Below, piece after piece: positions 24,023 through 31,628 of a DNA stretch of 64,000 bases; within the stretch, counting starts at the first letter, position 1, and every line of letters starts with the position of its first letter. A program made the position numbers and the translations under genes. The notes beneath the pieces were generated by a model. The model searched no databases. It saw nothing but the letters and a program-made list of their open reading frames with translations, and was not told where the DNA came from. Origin of the DNA: Leuconostoc mesenteroides subsp. mesenteroides. GTDB taxonomy: Bacteria > Bacillota > Bacilli > Lactobacillales > Lactobacillaceae. The stretch is taken from contig CP046062.1 in assembly GCA_009676745.1 (NCBI GenBank), positions 598,501-662,500 of the forward strand, read 5' to 3'.

Positions 24023-24886
24023 ATGGTAAAAAAGAAAACGGTGGTTATAGCAGCTATTGTGGCAGGAATTGTTATTGTAGCGGGTGTAACTATTCATAGA
24101 AACACGGTGCAAACAACCGATAATACGGAAGTGACTGTCGGATCGATAGGATCCGATGCTCAAATTTGGGAACATATTGCAAAACTACCGGAAACCAAGA
24201 AAGAAAATATCGTTATCAAGGTTAAGAATTTCACGGATGGTGTTTCGCTAAATACAGCGACTGCACAAGGGAAAGTTGATGTTAATGCCTTTCAATCGTA
24301 TGCGTATTTTGTGGCTTATAACAAAAATAATAGCTCGAACAAGTTGAGTGTTTTAGGAACGACATACCTGGAACCGATGGGTATTTACTCTGAAAAATAT
24401 GATTCTATCGACGATATTCCGGATGGTGCAACAATTGCTATTGCTAACAATGCAGCTAACACGGCACGTGGATTAAAATTGCTAGCAAAAGCCGGATTGA
24501 TCACATTAAAAGATAATTTTGGTAGCCTTTCTGGCGTTAATGACATTAAGAGCAACCCACACAACTTTAAATTTAAAGAAATTGATGATACGACCGGGCC
24601 ACGAGTGATTAAAGACAATTCGATTGCTGCGGCACTTATTGGTAATACAATTGCACTAGAAGGGAAACTGAATGTTGTGAAAGATTCACTTTACTATGAA
24701 AAAGTAAATCAATCAACAAAGGACAATATCAATATTCTAGCCACAGCAGAAAAGAATAAGAATACTGCTAAATTTAAAAAGTTAGTTAAGTTATATCATA
24801 GTAAAGCAGCTCAAAAATATATTAACAAAAAGTTTGATGGAACTAAAATCGAAGTTCAAAAGTCTGTCTCTTATTTAGCTGATTAG
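24023..24886 (+). CDS. MetQ/NlpA-family substrate-binding protein (membrane-anchored)
   Basis: 287 aa receptor of the methionine-uptake type. Hydrophobic anchor residues 6-23, with no lipobox Cys, then V-T-V-G-S-I-G-S-D-A-Q-I-W and the NlpA blocks V-N-A-F-Q-S-Y-A-Y, E-P-M-G-I-Y-S and I-A-I-A-N-N-A-A-N-T-A-R-G-L. It shares the Met T-box with the upstream hydrolase, but no MetN or MetI gene is adjacent, so it must use a permease/ATPase encoded elsewhere. D- or L-methionine or a derivative is the likely ligand. Confidence 0.8.
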   Translation: MVKKKTVVIAAIVAGIVIVAGVTIHRNTVQTTDNTEVTVGSIGSDAQIWEHIAKLPETKKENIVIKVKNFTDGVSLNTATAQGKVDVNAFQSYAYFVAYNKNNSSNKLSVLGTTYLEPMGIYSEKYDSIDDIPDGATIAIANNAANTARGLKLLAKAGLITLKDNFGSLSGVNDIKSNPHNFKFKEIDDTTGPRVIKDNSIAAALIGNTIALEGKLNVVKDSLYYEKVNQSTKDNINILATAEKNKNTAKFKKLVKLYHSKAAQKYINKKFDGTKIEVQKSVSYLAD

Positions 24887-25026
24887 TTTATCATTAGAAT
24901 TTCACAGATAATTAATAAATTAGATGATTTTGATGGGTTATACAGCTTCTAGCTGCTTTAGCATTATTATAGCTCTACGACCGGATAGTGCTTTTGATAT
25001 AAAAGTAATTCATTTCACAAAACAGG

Positions 25027-25055
25027 TTGACATACGTTTAGCATTTGTGTTTATA
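25027..25055 (+). promoter_or_regulatory. Promoter of the secreted-protein gene
   Basis: TTGACA at 25027-25032, then 17 bases to TTTATA (TATAGT four bases further). Confidence 0.5.
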
Positions 25056-25101
25056 TAGTACCTATATTTATAACAAAATATAAATATTAGAGGGAATTAT
25101 T

Positions 25102-25563
25102 ATGAACATGTTTAAGTCTGTAACCTTATTTTTAGGTACTTTAGGTGTTGTAGGAGCAACAGCTTTATCAGTTGAAACTCCAAAAGTATCAGCGGATTCA
25201 ACAACAACATTACAAGTTAATGCTTTCACAACATGTACAGGGAATGTTTATGGAAGTACTTCTGTAAGTGAATCGAAATATGGTGTTTTATTTTTGGGAA
25301 AAATGGCAGTAAAAGGTATTATTCGTAATAGGGCAACTGCTGTAAGAGTTGTGTCTCAATATGCCAGTGCAAAAGATGCTGCTATGTTTAATGTATATTA
25401 CTATGATGTAACAAACGCTCTCAAGCCTTTGTTATCGAGGTCTGAGGTTCCGACACAGGCTGTATTTGATGCTGTTTATAGAGGCTTGGTAGGAAGTCTT
25501 GGAAATCAACGAGCAACACGTATTGCTAATGCTTTAGCTGGAGCTGTTTCATTATTGATTTGA
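25102..25563 (+). CDS. Secreted protein of unknown function (possible bacteriocin/toxin)
   Basis: 153 aa; GAGGG stands eight bases before the ATG. Sec signal peptide: hydrophobic core V-T-L-F-L-G-T-L-G-V-V-G-A-T-A-L, predicted cleavage after V-S-A near residue 32. The mature part of about 120 aa is basic, has one Cys and ends in a hydrophobic helix A-L-A-G-A-V-S-L-L-I. No family recognised. It forms a two-gene unit with a small helical cytosolic protein 10 bases downstream, an arrangement seen for Sec-dependent bacteriocins and their immunity proteins. That role is a guess from context. Confidence 0.6.
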   Translation: MNMFKSVTLFLGTLGVVGATALSVETPKVSADSTTTLQVNAFTTCTGNVYGSTSVSESKYGVLFLGKMAVKGIIRNRATAVRVVSQYASAKDAAMFNVYYYDVTNALKPLLSRSEVPTQAVFDAVYRGLVGSLGNQRATRIANALAGAVSLLI

Positions 25564-25573
25564 GGTTATATAA

Positions 25574-25942
25574 ATGTTTGAAGATGCTAGACTACAAGCA
25601 CATGCTCTGATGGAAATTGCCACAGCTTTAGGTGATTCATATGCAAAACCAGTATCATTTGCACTTGTTATACAAGACCTTGGCGGTACTAACGAGACAT
25701 TTTCAAAAGTGTTGTCTCAAACAAGCTATTTAATAAATACTAATGATATTAGTAGATATAATATAGCTGATTTCAAAGCATTTTTTCAGGAATTAGAGCC
25801 AGAAGTATTTAAAGATGTTAGTGATATTATGATTATTAAACTGTTAAATGCTTTAGCAATTATGTATATTGACGATTTATACCCAATTGCAAAGAAGATA
25901 ACACAAATATATCAACTAGATAATAAACTACCTGGAATTTAA
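25574..25942 (+). CDS. Small helical protein, possible immunity partner
   Basis: 122 aa, acidic, no signal or membrane helix, predicted all-alpha (A-L-M-E-I-A-T-A-L-G-D..., P-E-V-F-K-D-V-S-D-I-M). Its size and helical character recall pediocin-like immunity proteins (about 90-115 aa four-helix bundles), but I cannot claim homology. It starts 10 bases after the secreted-protein stop codon, so the two are cotranscribed. Confidence 0.5.
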   Translation: MFEDARLQAHALMEIATALGDSYAKPVSFALVIQDLGGTNETFSKVLSQTSYLINTNDISRYNIADFKAFFQELEPEVFKDVSDIMIIKLLNALAIMYIDDLYPIAKKITQIYQLDNKLPGI

Positions 25943-25990
25943 TTATAGAATAGCCTTATGATTTCATGGGGCTTTTTATGTGCAATCATA

Positions 25991-26476
25991 TCAGACACAT
26001 AAGTTGATATGTTTCATCAAACAGGAGTACTGAATATAGTACCTAAGCAATCGAGCTTTTTAAAAAACATCATAATTTTTGCTGAAAAATATGAGTTACC
26101 AATCGAAGTCTAAGATCTTCTGAAGCCAGAAAAAGGTGGTTACAATTTACAACACTTAATCAATTTAAGGTAGTTTTAGAAAAAATGCTGGCTATTTAAA
26201 ATCAGAACTAGCTATTATTGATACGTATGTTAAAGAAGTTAAACGTTTGGGTGCTCATGAAACCACAAATGGAGGGACATTTATAGAGAAATCGGCTGTT
26301 ATAACTGTTTGTACTTGGGCAAAAAATCTGATACTAAACTACCCTGCAGCTATGATTTGTCACCGGACGAACACTTTATCGTTGACGATTTACCAGGAAA
26401 GAAAAACATTCAGTTTGTTTCAGGATTAAGTGGGCATGGCTTTAAATTTGCTAGTGTGAGAAAAAGCAATTACTAA
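25991..26476 (+). pseudogene. Decayed SolA/sarcosine oxidase-like FAD oxidoreductase
   Basis: Fragments in different frames match the order of a monomeric sarcosine oxidase/N-methyltryptophan oxidase: F-H-Q-T-G-V-L-N-I-V-P (near 26010), G-Y-L-K-S-E-L-A-I-I-D (26190), [15 protein letters not shown] (26286), [16 protein letters not shown] (26350) and [12 protein letters not shown] (26425). Several stops and frameshifts, and the FAD-binding N-terminus is missing. No function expected. Confidence 0.7.
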
Positions 26477-26495
26477 TTTAAGTAGTTGCTTTTTC
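26461..26495 (+). terminator. Hairpin before fluC
   Basis: AAAAAGCAATTACT / AGTAGTTGCTTTTT with one G-T pair. Confidence 0.7.
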
Positions 26496-26549
26496 AATGT
26501 ACGTGAAAAAATTTTGCTGAAAAAGCATAAAATTGCTAAAATAGATGGT

Positions 26550-26948
26550 ATGCAAAATCAGAAGAATTTTCTAACTGAACTATTAGTTACTGGACTTGGT
26601 GGCGCCATTGGTGGAACCTCACGGTATCTTTTGGGGTTAGTCCCAATAGTCGGACCAATGCCAGTAATGACGATGTTAATCAATTGGCTTGGTACTTTGC
26701 TATTAGCAATGTTGGGCGCCTATCTAGCGAGTCATCGCAGTCGGTTAGAGCGGTGGCAGTCTTTCCTTGGTACCGGTGTTTTAGGTGGCTTCACGACATT
26801 TAGTACAATGATTTGGCAAGTACATCAGCAGTTATTCATTAGTACAGCTAATGCTTTAGTTTATATGATATTAACTCTGGGTGGCGGCCTTATCATGTTG
26901 AAATTAGGTAATCACTTTGGCAATAAAATCGGTGAGGCACATGTATGA
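26550..26948 (+). CDS. crcB: Fluoride channel FluC/CrcB, subunit 1
   Basis: 132 aa, four membrane helices. G-G-A-I-G-G-T-S-R-Y near residue 17, N-W-L-G-T near 49 and G-V-L-G-G-F-T-T-F-S-T-M near 84, the residues lining the fluoride pore and Na+ site. ATG 26550 is taken as start; a TTG at 26514 in the same frame would add 12 polar residues. Neither has a strong ribosome site. It overlaps the second fluC gene by 4 bases: the two probably form the heterodimeric type of channel. No fluoride riboswitch is seen upstream. Confidence 0.85.
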   Translation: MQNQKNFLTELLVTGLGGAIGGTSRYLLGLVPIVGPMPVMTMLINWLGTLLLAMLGAYLASHRSRLERWQSFLGTGVLGGFTTFSTMIWQVHQQLFISTANALVYMILTLGGGLIMLKLGNHFGNKIGEAHV

Positions 26949-27283
26949 CGATATTAGGAGTAGCCATTGGATCGGCATTAGGTACGATGCTGCGGTATAT
27001 TATTTTGAATACGTGGTCCGTTCAGTCGAAATATTTTACTGCCGTATTTATTGTTAATATGGTTGGCAGTTGCGCGCTAGGTTATCTTATGGGTACCGGT
27101 GCAAGCTATGCAATGCATAGCTTTTGGACTACTGGTGTCATTGCGGGGCTAACGACGTTTAGTACGATGATGACACAAAGTAGTCAATATACTTATGGTC
27201 AACAAGTGATGTATTTAGCGCTACAGATCATTTTTGGTATGATTTTCTTTAGTGCAGGAACTGCACTCATCACGATATTATGA
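26945..27283 (+). CDS. crcB: Fluoride channel FluC/CrcB, subunit 2
   Basis: 112 aa, four membrane helices. G-S-A-L-G-T-M-L-R-Y at 9-18, I-V-N-M-V-G-S near 36-42 and G-L-T-T-F-S-T-M-M near 71-79. Start overlaps subunit 1 (ATGTATGA). Paired, unequal FluC genes are common in Gram-positive bacteria. Confidence 0.88.
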   Translation: MTILGVAIGSALGTMLRYIILNTWSVQSKYFTAVFIVNMVGSCALGYLMGTGASYAMHSFWTTGVIAGLTTFSTMMTQSSQYTYGQQVMYLALQIIFGMIFFSAGTALITIL

Positions 27284-27326
27284 AAGAGCAGCAGAGTAAG
27301 TTAAACATATTAAAGAGGACAAAATA

Positions 27327-28208
27327 ATGAGTAAAATAGCAGTTATTATTGATTCATCTTCGGCAATGCCAGTAGCTATTCGTAACCGGTATCATATTTT
27401 TCAAGTGAACGATCCCATTATTTTTGGGGATGAAGTCTACAAGGAGACTGTAGATATTCATAATTTGGGTGAACTTGTTAAAATGATGCAAGAAAAAAAG
27501 CAAGTGGCCTCTACTTCTCAACCGGCTCCTGGTGATTGGGAAGAAGCATTGAATTTAGCTAAAGCATCTGGTTATAATCAAGCTATTTTGATTACACTTT
27601 CATCTGGCATTTCAGGTACCTATCAAACAGCCAATGCCATTGCGCAATCATATGACGGGATGGATGAAGTTCGTGCGTGGAATTCAAAAATAGCGGTAAT
27701 GGGTGCTGGGGTACAAGCTATATTAGCAGCTGCCATGGCGGAGAAGAAGCGTTCACTTGATGAAATTATGACATCATTAGAACAGCTACGATCAACCGTT
27801 GACGTTCGCTTTGTTGTAAATGATATTTCACATTTACAACGTACAGGTCGCTTATCACGGGGACAAGCGTTAATTGGTGGTTTGTTAAATATCAAACCAA
27901 TTTTGTCCATGGATGTTCAAGACGAAGGGAAAATCGGAGCTGTTGGTAAGGCACGCAAGATGAGTGGAGCTTTAAAAGAAATAAAAGAACCATTACGGCA
28001 GTCGTTAGCAGAAGCCGATTATCCTGTTCGGGCCTATGTAATTGACGGCAATAACGCGAAATTAGGCGATAAATGGTTGAAAGATCTACAGTCTGAATAT
28101 CCCACTGTTAAATTTGAACGTGGTGTAATTGGTGCATTTATTGGCGTACATACAGGTGATGGCGCTATGGGTATAATTTGGGCACGGGATTGGGAAGATT
28201 TGATTTAA
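27327..28208 (+). CDS. DegV-family fatty-acid-binding protein
   Basis: 293 aa. N-terminus I-A-V-I-I-D-S-S-S-A-M-P; T-S-Q-P-A-P-G-D near 67; L-S-S-G-I-S-G-T-Y-Q-T-A near 93-104; R-F-V-V-N-D-I-S-H-L-Q-R-T-G-R-L near 160. These mark DegV/FakB proteins, which bind fatty acids for the FakA kinase. Not shown to be in an operon with fakA here. AGAGGAC precedes the ATG. Confidence 0.85.
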   Translation: MSKIAVIIDSSSAMPVAIRNRYHIFQVNDPIIFGDEVYKETVDIHNLGELVKMMQEKKQVASTSQPAPGDWEEALNLAKASGYNQAILITLSSGISGTYQTANAIAQSYDGMDEVRAWNSKIAVMGAGVQAILAAAMAEKKRSLDEIMTSLEQLRSTVDVRFVVNDISHLQRTGRLSRGQALIGGLLNIKPILSMDVQDEGKIGAVGKARKMSGALKEIKEPLRQSLAEADYPVRAYVIDGNNAKLGDKWLKDLQSEYPTVKFERGVIGAFIGVHTGDGAMGIIWARDWEDLI

Positions 28209-28215
28209 TCGGTAA

Positions 28216-28256
28216 TAAAAACCAGCATCAACCAAAATTGATACTGGTTTTTATTG
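28216..28256 (+). terminator. Terminator after the DegV gene
   Basis: AAAAACCAG-c-ATCAA ... TTGAT-a-CTGGTTTTT hairpin. Confidence 0.88.
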
Positions 28257-28292
28257 TATAATTAAGAATACAATAATTTACGGGGTTTACTA

Positions 28293-28931
28293 ATGCAACG
28301 ATCAAAACGTTTTCAAATTGTTTATGAAGTCCTCAACGCAGTAACGCACGGTTTAGGGTTCATTTTAGCTATAATTGCCGGTGTAATGTTAATGGTTCAT
28401 GTGTTGAGCAAACCAGTGACTGCATTGACCTTAACTGCGGTAATCATCTATATTAGTACGGTTGGTTTTTTTCTACTTGCCTCAACGCTATTTCATTCAC
28501 TCGTATTTACTCGCGCGGCAAAAATCTTTCAATTTTTTGACCATGCAGGTATATACCTTGTCATATTGGGAAGTTATACGCCTTACACATGGTTATTGAT
28601 TAAAGGCGGGATTGGCTGGACTATTTGGGGTGCTATTTTGGCAATGACGATTGCCGGATTTGTTTATGATTTATTTTTTGTTGGGCGATGGCCTTGGGTA
28701 TCAGTGACGATTTACCTGGTTATGGGGTGGTTGATTATTCTAGCCATGCCGATTCTCTGGGGTGTTTTGTCACATACTGCATTTTGGTTACTTGTTGCTG
28801 GCGGCGTGACTTATTCGGCAGGAACTATTTTTTATCTCATTCCTAAAATTCCAATGGGTCATGTTTATTGGCACCTTTTCGTTTTAGGTGGTGCTGGATT
28901 AATGTTTGCTAGTATCTATATTTCTTTGTAA
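28293..28931 (+). CDS. Hemolysin III family membrane protein (YqfA/TrhA, PAQR)
   Basis: 212 aa with seven hydrophobic helices. Metal-site residues of the PAQR family are visible: N-A-V-T-H-G-L-G near 14-21, S-T-L-F-H-S-L near 66, F-D-H-A-G-I-Y near 83 and H-V-Y-W-H near 193. E. coli YqfA (TrhA) affects membrane energetics; haemolytic activity is only historical. Single gene with short leader. Confidence 0.85.
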   Translation: MQRSKRFQIVYEVLNAVTHGLGFILAIIAGVMLMVHVLSKPVTALTLTAVIIYISTVGFFLLASTLFHSLVFTRAAKIFQFFDHAGIYLVILGSYTPYTWLLIKGGIGWTIWGAILAMTIAGFVYDLFFVGRWPWVSVTIYLVMGWLIILAMPILWGVLSHTAFWLLVAGGVTYSAGTIFYLIPKIPMGHVYWHLFVLGGAGLMFASIYISL

Positions 28932-28951
28932 AAGCCGATAGGCTTTTTTAT
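28929..28951 (+). terminator. Terminator after the hemolysin III gene
   Basis: AAAGCCgataGGCTTTTTT short hairpin overlapping the stop codon. Confidence 0.75.
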
Positions 28952-28955
28952 TATC

Positions 28956-28989
28956 AAAAAAACGCTAAACATTTGTTTAGCGTTTTAAT
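28956..28989 (-). terminator. Terminator of the tRNA-Lys transcript
   Basis: AAAACGCTAAAC / GTTTAGCGTTTT hairpin directly beyond the tRNA 3' end (minus strand). Confidence 0.75.
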
Positions 28990-28991
28990 AG

Positions 28992-29064
28992 TGGTCAGCC
29001 AGGGGCTCGAACCCTGGACCCACGGATTAAGAGTCCGTTGCTCTACCAACTGAGCTAGCTGACC
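28992..29064 (-). tRNA. tRNA-Lys (anticodon CUU)
   Basis: 73 nt on the minus strand. Acceptor GGTCAGC/GCTGACC, D arm GCTC-AGTTGGTA-GAGC, anticodon stem ACGGA/TCCGT with loop CTCTTAA (anticodon CTT), T arm CAGGG-TTCGAGC-CCTG, discriminator A. The 3' CCA is not encoded (the following bases are C-T-A). Confidence 0.95.
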
Positions 29065-29203
29065 ATAATGTCGTGTTTCACAACAACAAATATAATACCA
29101 TGTGAAAATATAAAATGCAATAGCTAAATGTGATAAAATGAATATATTCTATATTGGAAGGAGATGCGTGGACTTTTGTCGTATTTGTTCACGCTCTATT
29201 AGC

Positions 29204-30049
29204 ATGTTTGATCTTATCAAAGCAATAATTATTGGTATCATTGAAGGCCTGACGGAGTTTTTACCAGTCTCTTCAACTGGGCACATTATCTTGGCAGAAG
29301 CACTGATGAAAATTCCTAGTGGTGATGTTTGGACAAAATCATTCAGATCAGTATTTGATTATTCAATTCAATTGGGTGCCATTTTTGCGGTCATACAATT
29401 GTACTTTGACAAATTGAATCCATTTTCATCTAAGAAAACAGACCATGAAAAATTCCAGACATGGCGTTTGTGGATTCGAGTAGTCGTGGGTGTATTGCCG
29501 GCTATAGTGTTTGGATTTGCATTAAATGACTTTATGGATGCACATTTGATGAATTTCCGCGTTGTTTCAGCAACACTGATCATCTACGGTATTGCGTTTA
29601 TTGTGATTGAGAACCGTCAAAAAAACATTGCACCGGTAATTACTAATGTAAACCAGATTACTTTTAAGCTAGCCTTATACATTGGTTTGTTCCAAGTGTT
29701 GTCAATTGTTCCCGGTACATCACGTTCGGGAGCAACTATCTTGGGTGCTATTATCTTAGGGGCATCACGATTCGTAGCTGCAGAATTTTCATTCTTCTTA
29801 TCAATTCCGGTTATGTTCGGCGTGACTTTCCTGAAGATGTTTTCATTCTTTAGAGATGGTGGTTCATTTACAGGGATGCAAAGCTTAGTAATGCTTGTTG
29901 GTTTCGTTGTATCTTGGATTGTTGCTTGGTTTGCTATTAAGTTTATGATGAACTATATTAAGAACAATGATTTCAAAGTATTTGGTTACTATAGAATTAT
30001 TATAGGCGCTATTTTCTTAGTTTTTGGTATCTTTGGCATTGTAGGGTAA
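29204..30049 (+). CDS. uppP: Undecaprenyl-diphosphatase (BacA/UppP)
   Basis: Recycles the cell-wall lipid carrier, 281 aa, many membrane helices. E-G-L-T-E-F-L-P-V-S-S-T-G-H near residues 13-26 and P-G-T-S-R-S-G-A-T near 165-173 are the two catalytic signatures. ATG 29204 gives the usual family length. AAGGAG at 29158-29163, however, sits four bases before an in-frame GTG at 29168 that would add 12 residues, so the start is uncertain. Confidence 0.88.
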   Translation: MFDLIKAIIIGIIEGLTEFLPVSSTGHIILAEALMKIPSGDVWTKSFRSVFDYSIQLGAIFAVIQLYFDKLNPFSSKKTDHEKFQTWRLWIRVVVGVLPAIVFGFALNDFMDAHLMNFRVVSATLIIYGIAFIVIENRQKNIAPVITNVNQITFKLALYIGLFQVLSIVPGTSRSGATILGAIILGASRFVAAEFSFFLSIPVMFGVTFLKMFSFFRDGGSFTGMQSLVMLVGFVVSWIVAWFAIKFMMNYIKNNDFKVFGYYRIIIGAIFLVFGIFGIVG

Positions 30050-30082
30050 TAAAAAGCACAAGCAGTGGCTTGTGCTTTTTTC
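30050..30082 (+). terminator. Terminator of uppP
   Basis: AAAAAGCACAAGC ... GCTTGTGCTTTTTT. Confidence 0.9.
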
Positions 30083-30129
30083 ATAAGCTTCTTCACGAAA
30101 AATATACTAAAAATTAAAATAAAAAGTGA

Positions 30130-30158
30130 TTGACATGAGAAAATGAGTAGTATATAAT
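30130..30158 (+). promoter_or_regulatory. Promoter of the second Met T-box operon
   Basis: TTGACA, 17-base spacer, TATAAT: both hexamers are perfect consensus. Confidence 0.9.
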
Positions 30159-30177
30159 TAGTTCAACATATGACGTT

Positions 30178-30453
30178 GAAAAGATAAGTACTTGTCAAAA
30201 TGATTGTATAGAGAGCTAATGTTTGGTGAAAGTTAGTATCAGGATGATTAGGAAAATGGTCTTGGAGTTAATAATGATGTGAGCGATAGAGTTGGTAAAC
30301 ATCATTCGGGTACACCCGTTACAGTGTCAGAGTATCGAAAACATTGTCTCTTCTGTACTTGGTAAGTGTGTATTAGTGATAGTATGCAGAAAACGGGTGG
30401 TAACACGGTAACTTCGTCCCGCAGCTTTGATTATTCAAGGCTGCGTTTTTTTG
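30178..30453 (+). promoter_or_regulatory. T-box riboswitch, AUG (methionine) specifier
   Basis: AAGATAAGTA, AGAGAGCTAATGTTTGG, GGTGAAAG, then GAAA-ATG-GTCTTGGAGT with ATG at 30256-30258 as specifier. T-box GGGTGGTAACACGG from 30395; terminator CGCAGC.TTGA / TCAA.GCTGCG and T7 at 30420-30452. Same specifier context as the T-box at 22870-23158. It governs the methyltransferase-like and ABC transporter genes to 35744. Confidence 0.9.
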
Positions 30454-30480
30454 TTGTATGAAATAAAGGAGAAATTGATA

Positions 30481-30552
30481 TGCGCTATTTGTTAACTAAA
30501 AATATATTAGTTAGATTAAAGGGCCTAGGTATAGCTCATAGCCGAATGTGAT
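30481..30552 (+). CDS. Possible 23-aa peptide in the Met T-box operon leader
   Basis: AAAGGAG seven bases before an ATG opens a 23-codon frame, M-R-Y-L-L-T-K-N-I-L-V-R-L-K-G-L-G-I-A-H..., basic and amphipathic. It lies between the T-box terminator and the first structural gene. No homolog known to me; it could be chance, a remnant, or an upstream ORF affecting translation. Confidence 0.3.
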
Positions 30553-30596
30553 TCTGTTTATTAGCTTTAAACTAATATCATTAATAAGGAGATCAC

Positions 30597-31628
30597 ATGG
30601 AAGGCACAGGAAAAGTATCCTTTACTAATAAGTATAATTATGTTCCAGCAAGTTTTTGGTATCATTTTTCGGCAGCATCAGGTGTAGACCTAGATGCCTT
30701 TAAAAATCCTGAGATTATTGACGGGAATATTTTAGGTACCAAGAAGTTGGTTGAGAAAACCGCACCAGACTTTGTGAAGCTAATGAGCGATGGTTTATTT
30801 CATTATAAATTTAATTACCGAGAAGCTGCTGATAAGAGGGTAGTCTATGCTGATTTATCACCAATAACGGATAACCATCCATGGTTGATAAAAACAGCAG
30901 ATTTAGTTAGACGGCAAAAGCAAGTCATCGGTGAGCGAGCTTCATTTTATAATGTTTTTTCACCAATAACGTTACTTAAATGGGCATTAGTCAAAAATCC
31001 AGATGGACACTACGATAAAAGTAAAGCTGATGAAAAGCTTGCTGATGTTATTTTGACAGATAGTGAAAATGTTCGTCAGGCATTAGACGTGATTACACGA
31101 GATGTAATCAAACAGGTGAAGGTTGCAATAAATGCTGGCGCCGATGGAATTTATTATAGTACGCAAGTGATTCAGGACACACGATTAGAAAAGGCCGATT
31201 TTGATAAATTTGTCGCTTTGGCTGACAAACAAGTTCTACAGGCAGCAAATCAATTGTCAGCTACAAACATCTTACATATTTGTGGTAATGGCGGTGCTAG
31301 AAATGACATTTCATGGTTTGAGAATTATCCGGCATCCATTGTTAATTGGTCAGTTGACACGGAAGACATATCTTTACGTGATGGTAAAGAAATCTTTCCA
31401 GGGAAAATCGTTCTTGGTGGATTTGGTAACACTGCGAAAGATGTTTTGTACCGAGGAACGCAATTCGAAATACAACAATTTGCTAAACGTTTGGTTCAGG
31501 AAGCCGGTACCGATAATTTAATTGTTGGTGCTAATTGTACGGTTCCCCGAGATATTGATCCTCAACATTTACAATGGGCGATAGAAGCAGTTCAAAAGGA
31601 AAGTGAAGGTTTTAAAAGTTATGAGTAA
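30597..31628 (+). CDS. URO-D-superfamily protein with thiol-methyltransferase zinc site (copy 1)
   Basis: 343 aa, uroporphyrinogen decarboxylase-like barrel (PF01208 superfamily). True heme-pathway HemE is improbable: the conserved elements are instead V-P-A-S-F-W-Y-H-F near 16-24, G-A-D-G-I-Y-Y-S-T-Q at 181-190, L-H-I-C-G with His227 and Cys229, and G-A-N-C-T-V-P-R-D-I with Cys314. H-x-C...C is the zinc-ligand pattern of MtaA/MtbA/MetE-type enzymes that transfer methyl groups to thiols. With a Met T-box in front, homocysteine is the natural acceptor candidate (inference). AAGGAG precedes the ATG. The next gene overlaps by 8 bases. Confidence 0.75.
   Translation: MEGTGKVSFTNKYNYVPASFWYHFSAASGVDLDAFKNPEIIDGNILGTKKLVEKTAPDFVKLMSDGLFHYKFNYREAADKRVVYADLSPITDNHPWLIKTADLVRRQKQVIGERASFYNVFSPITLLKWALVKNPDGHYDKSKADEKLADVILTDSENVRQALDVITRDVIKQVKVAINAGADGIYYSTQVIQDTRLEKADFDKFVALADKQVLQAANQLSATNILHICGNGGARNDISWFENYPASIVNWSVDTEDISLRDGKEIFPGKIVLGGFGNTAKDVLYRGTQFEIQQFAKRLVQEAGTDNLIVGANCTVPRDIDPQHLQWAIEAVQKESEGFKSYE

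Noticed and set aside
26496..26549. Fluoride riboswitch before the fluC pair
   Set aside because: The crcB-motif core bases are not found in the short leader.
29138..29203. 22-residue extension of UppP
   Set aside because: It would start upstream of the only ribosome site; family length fits ATG 29204, with GTG 29168 as the sole alternative.
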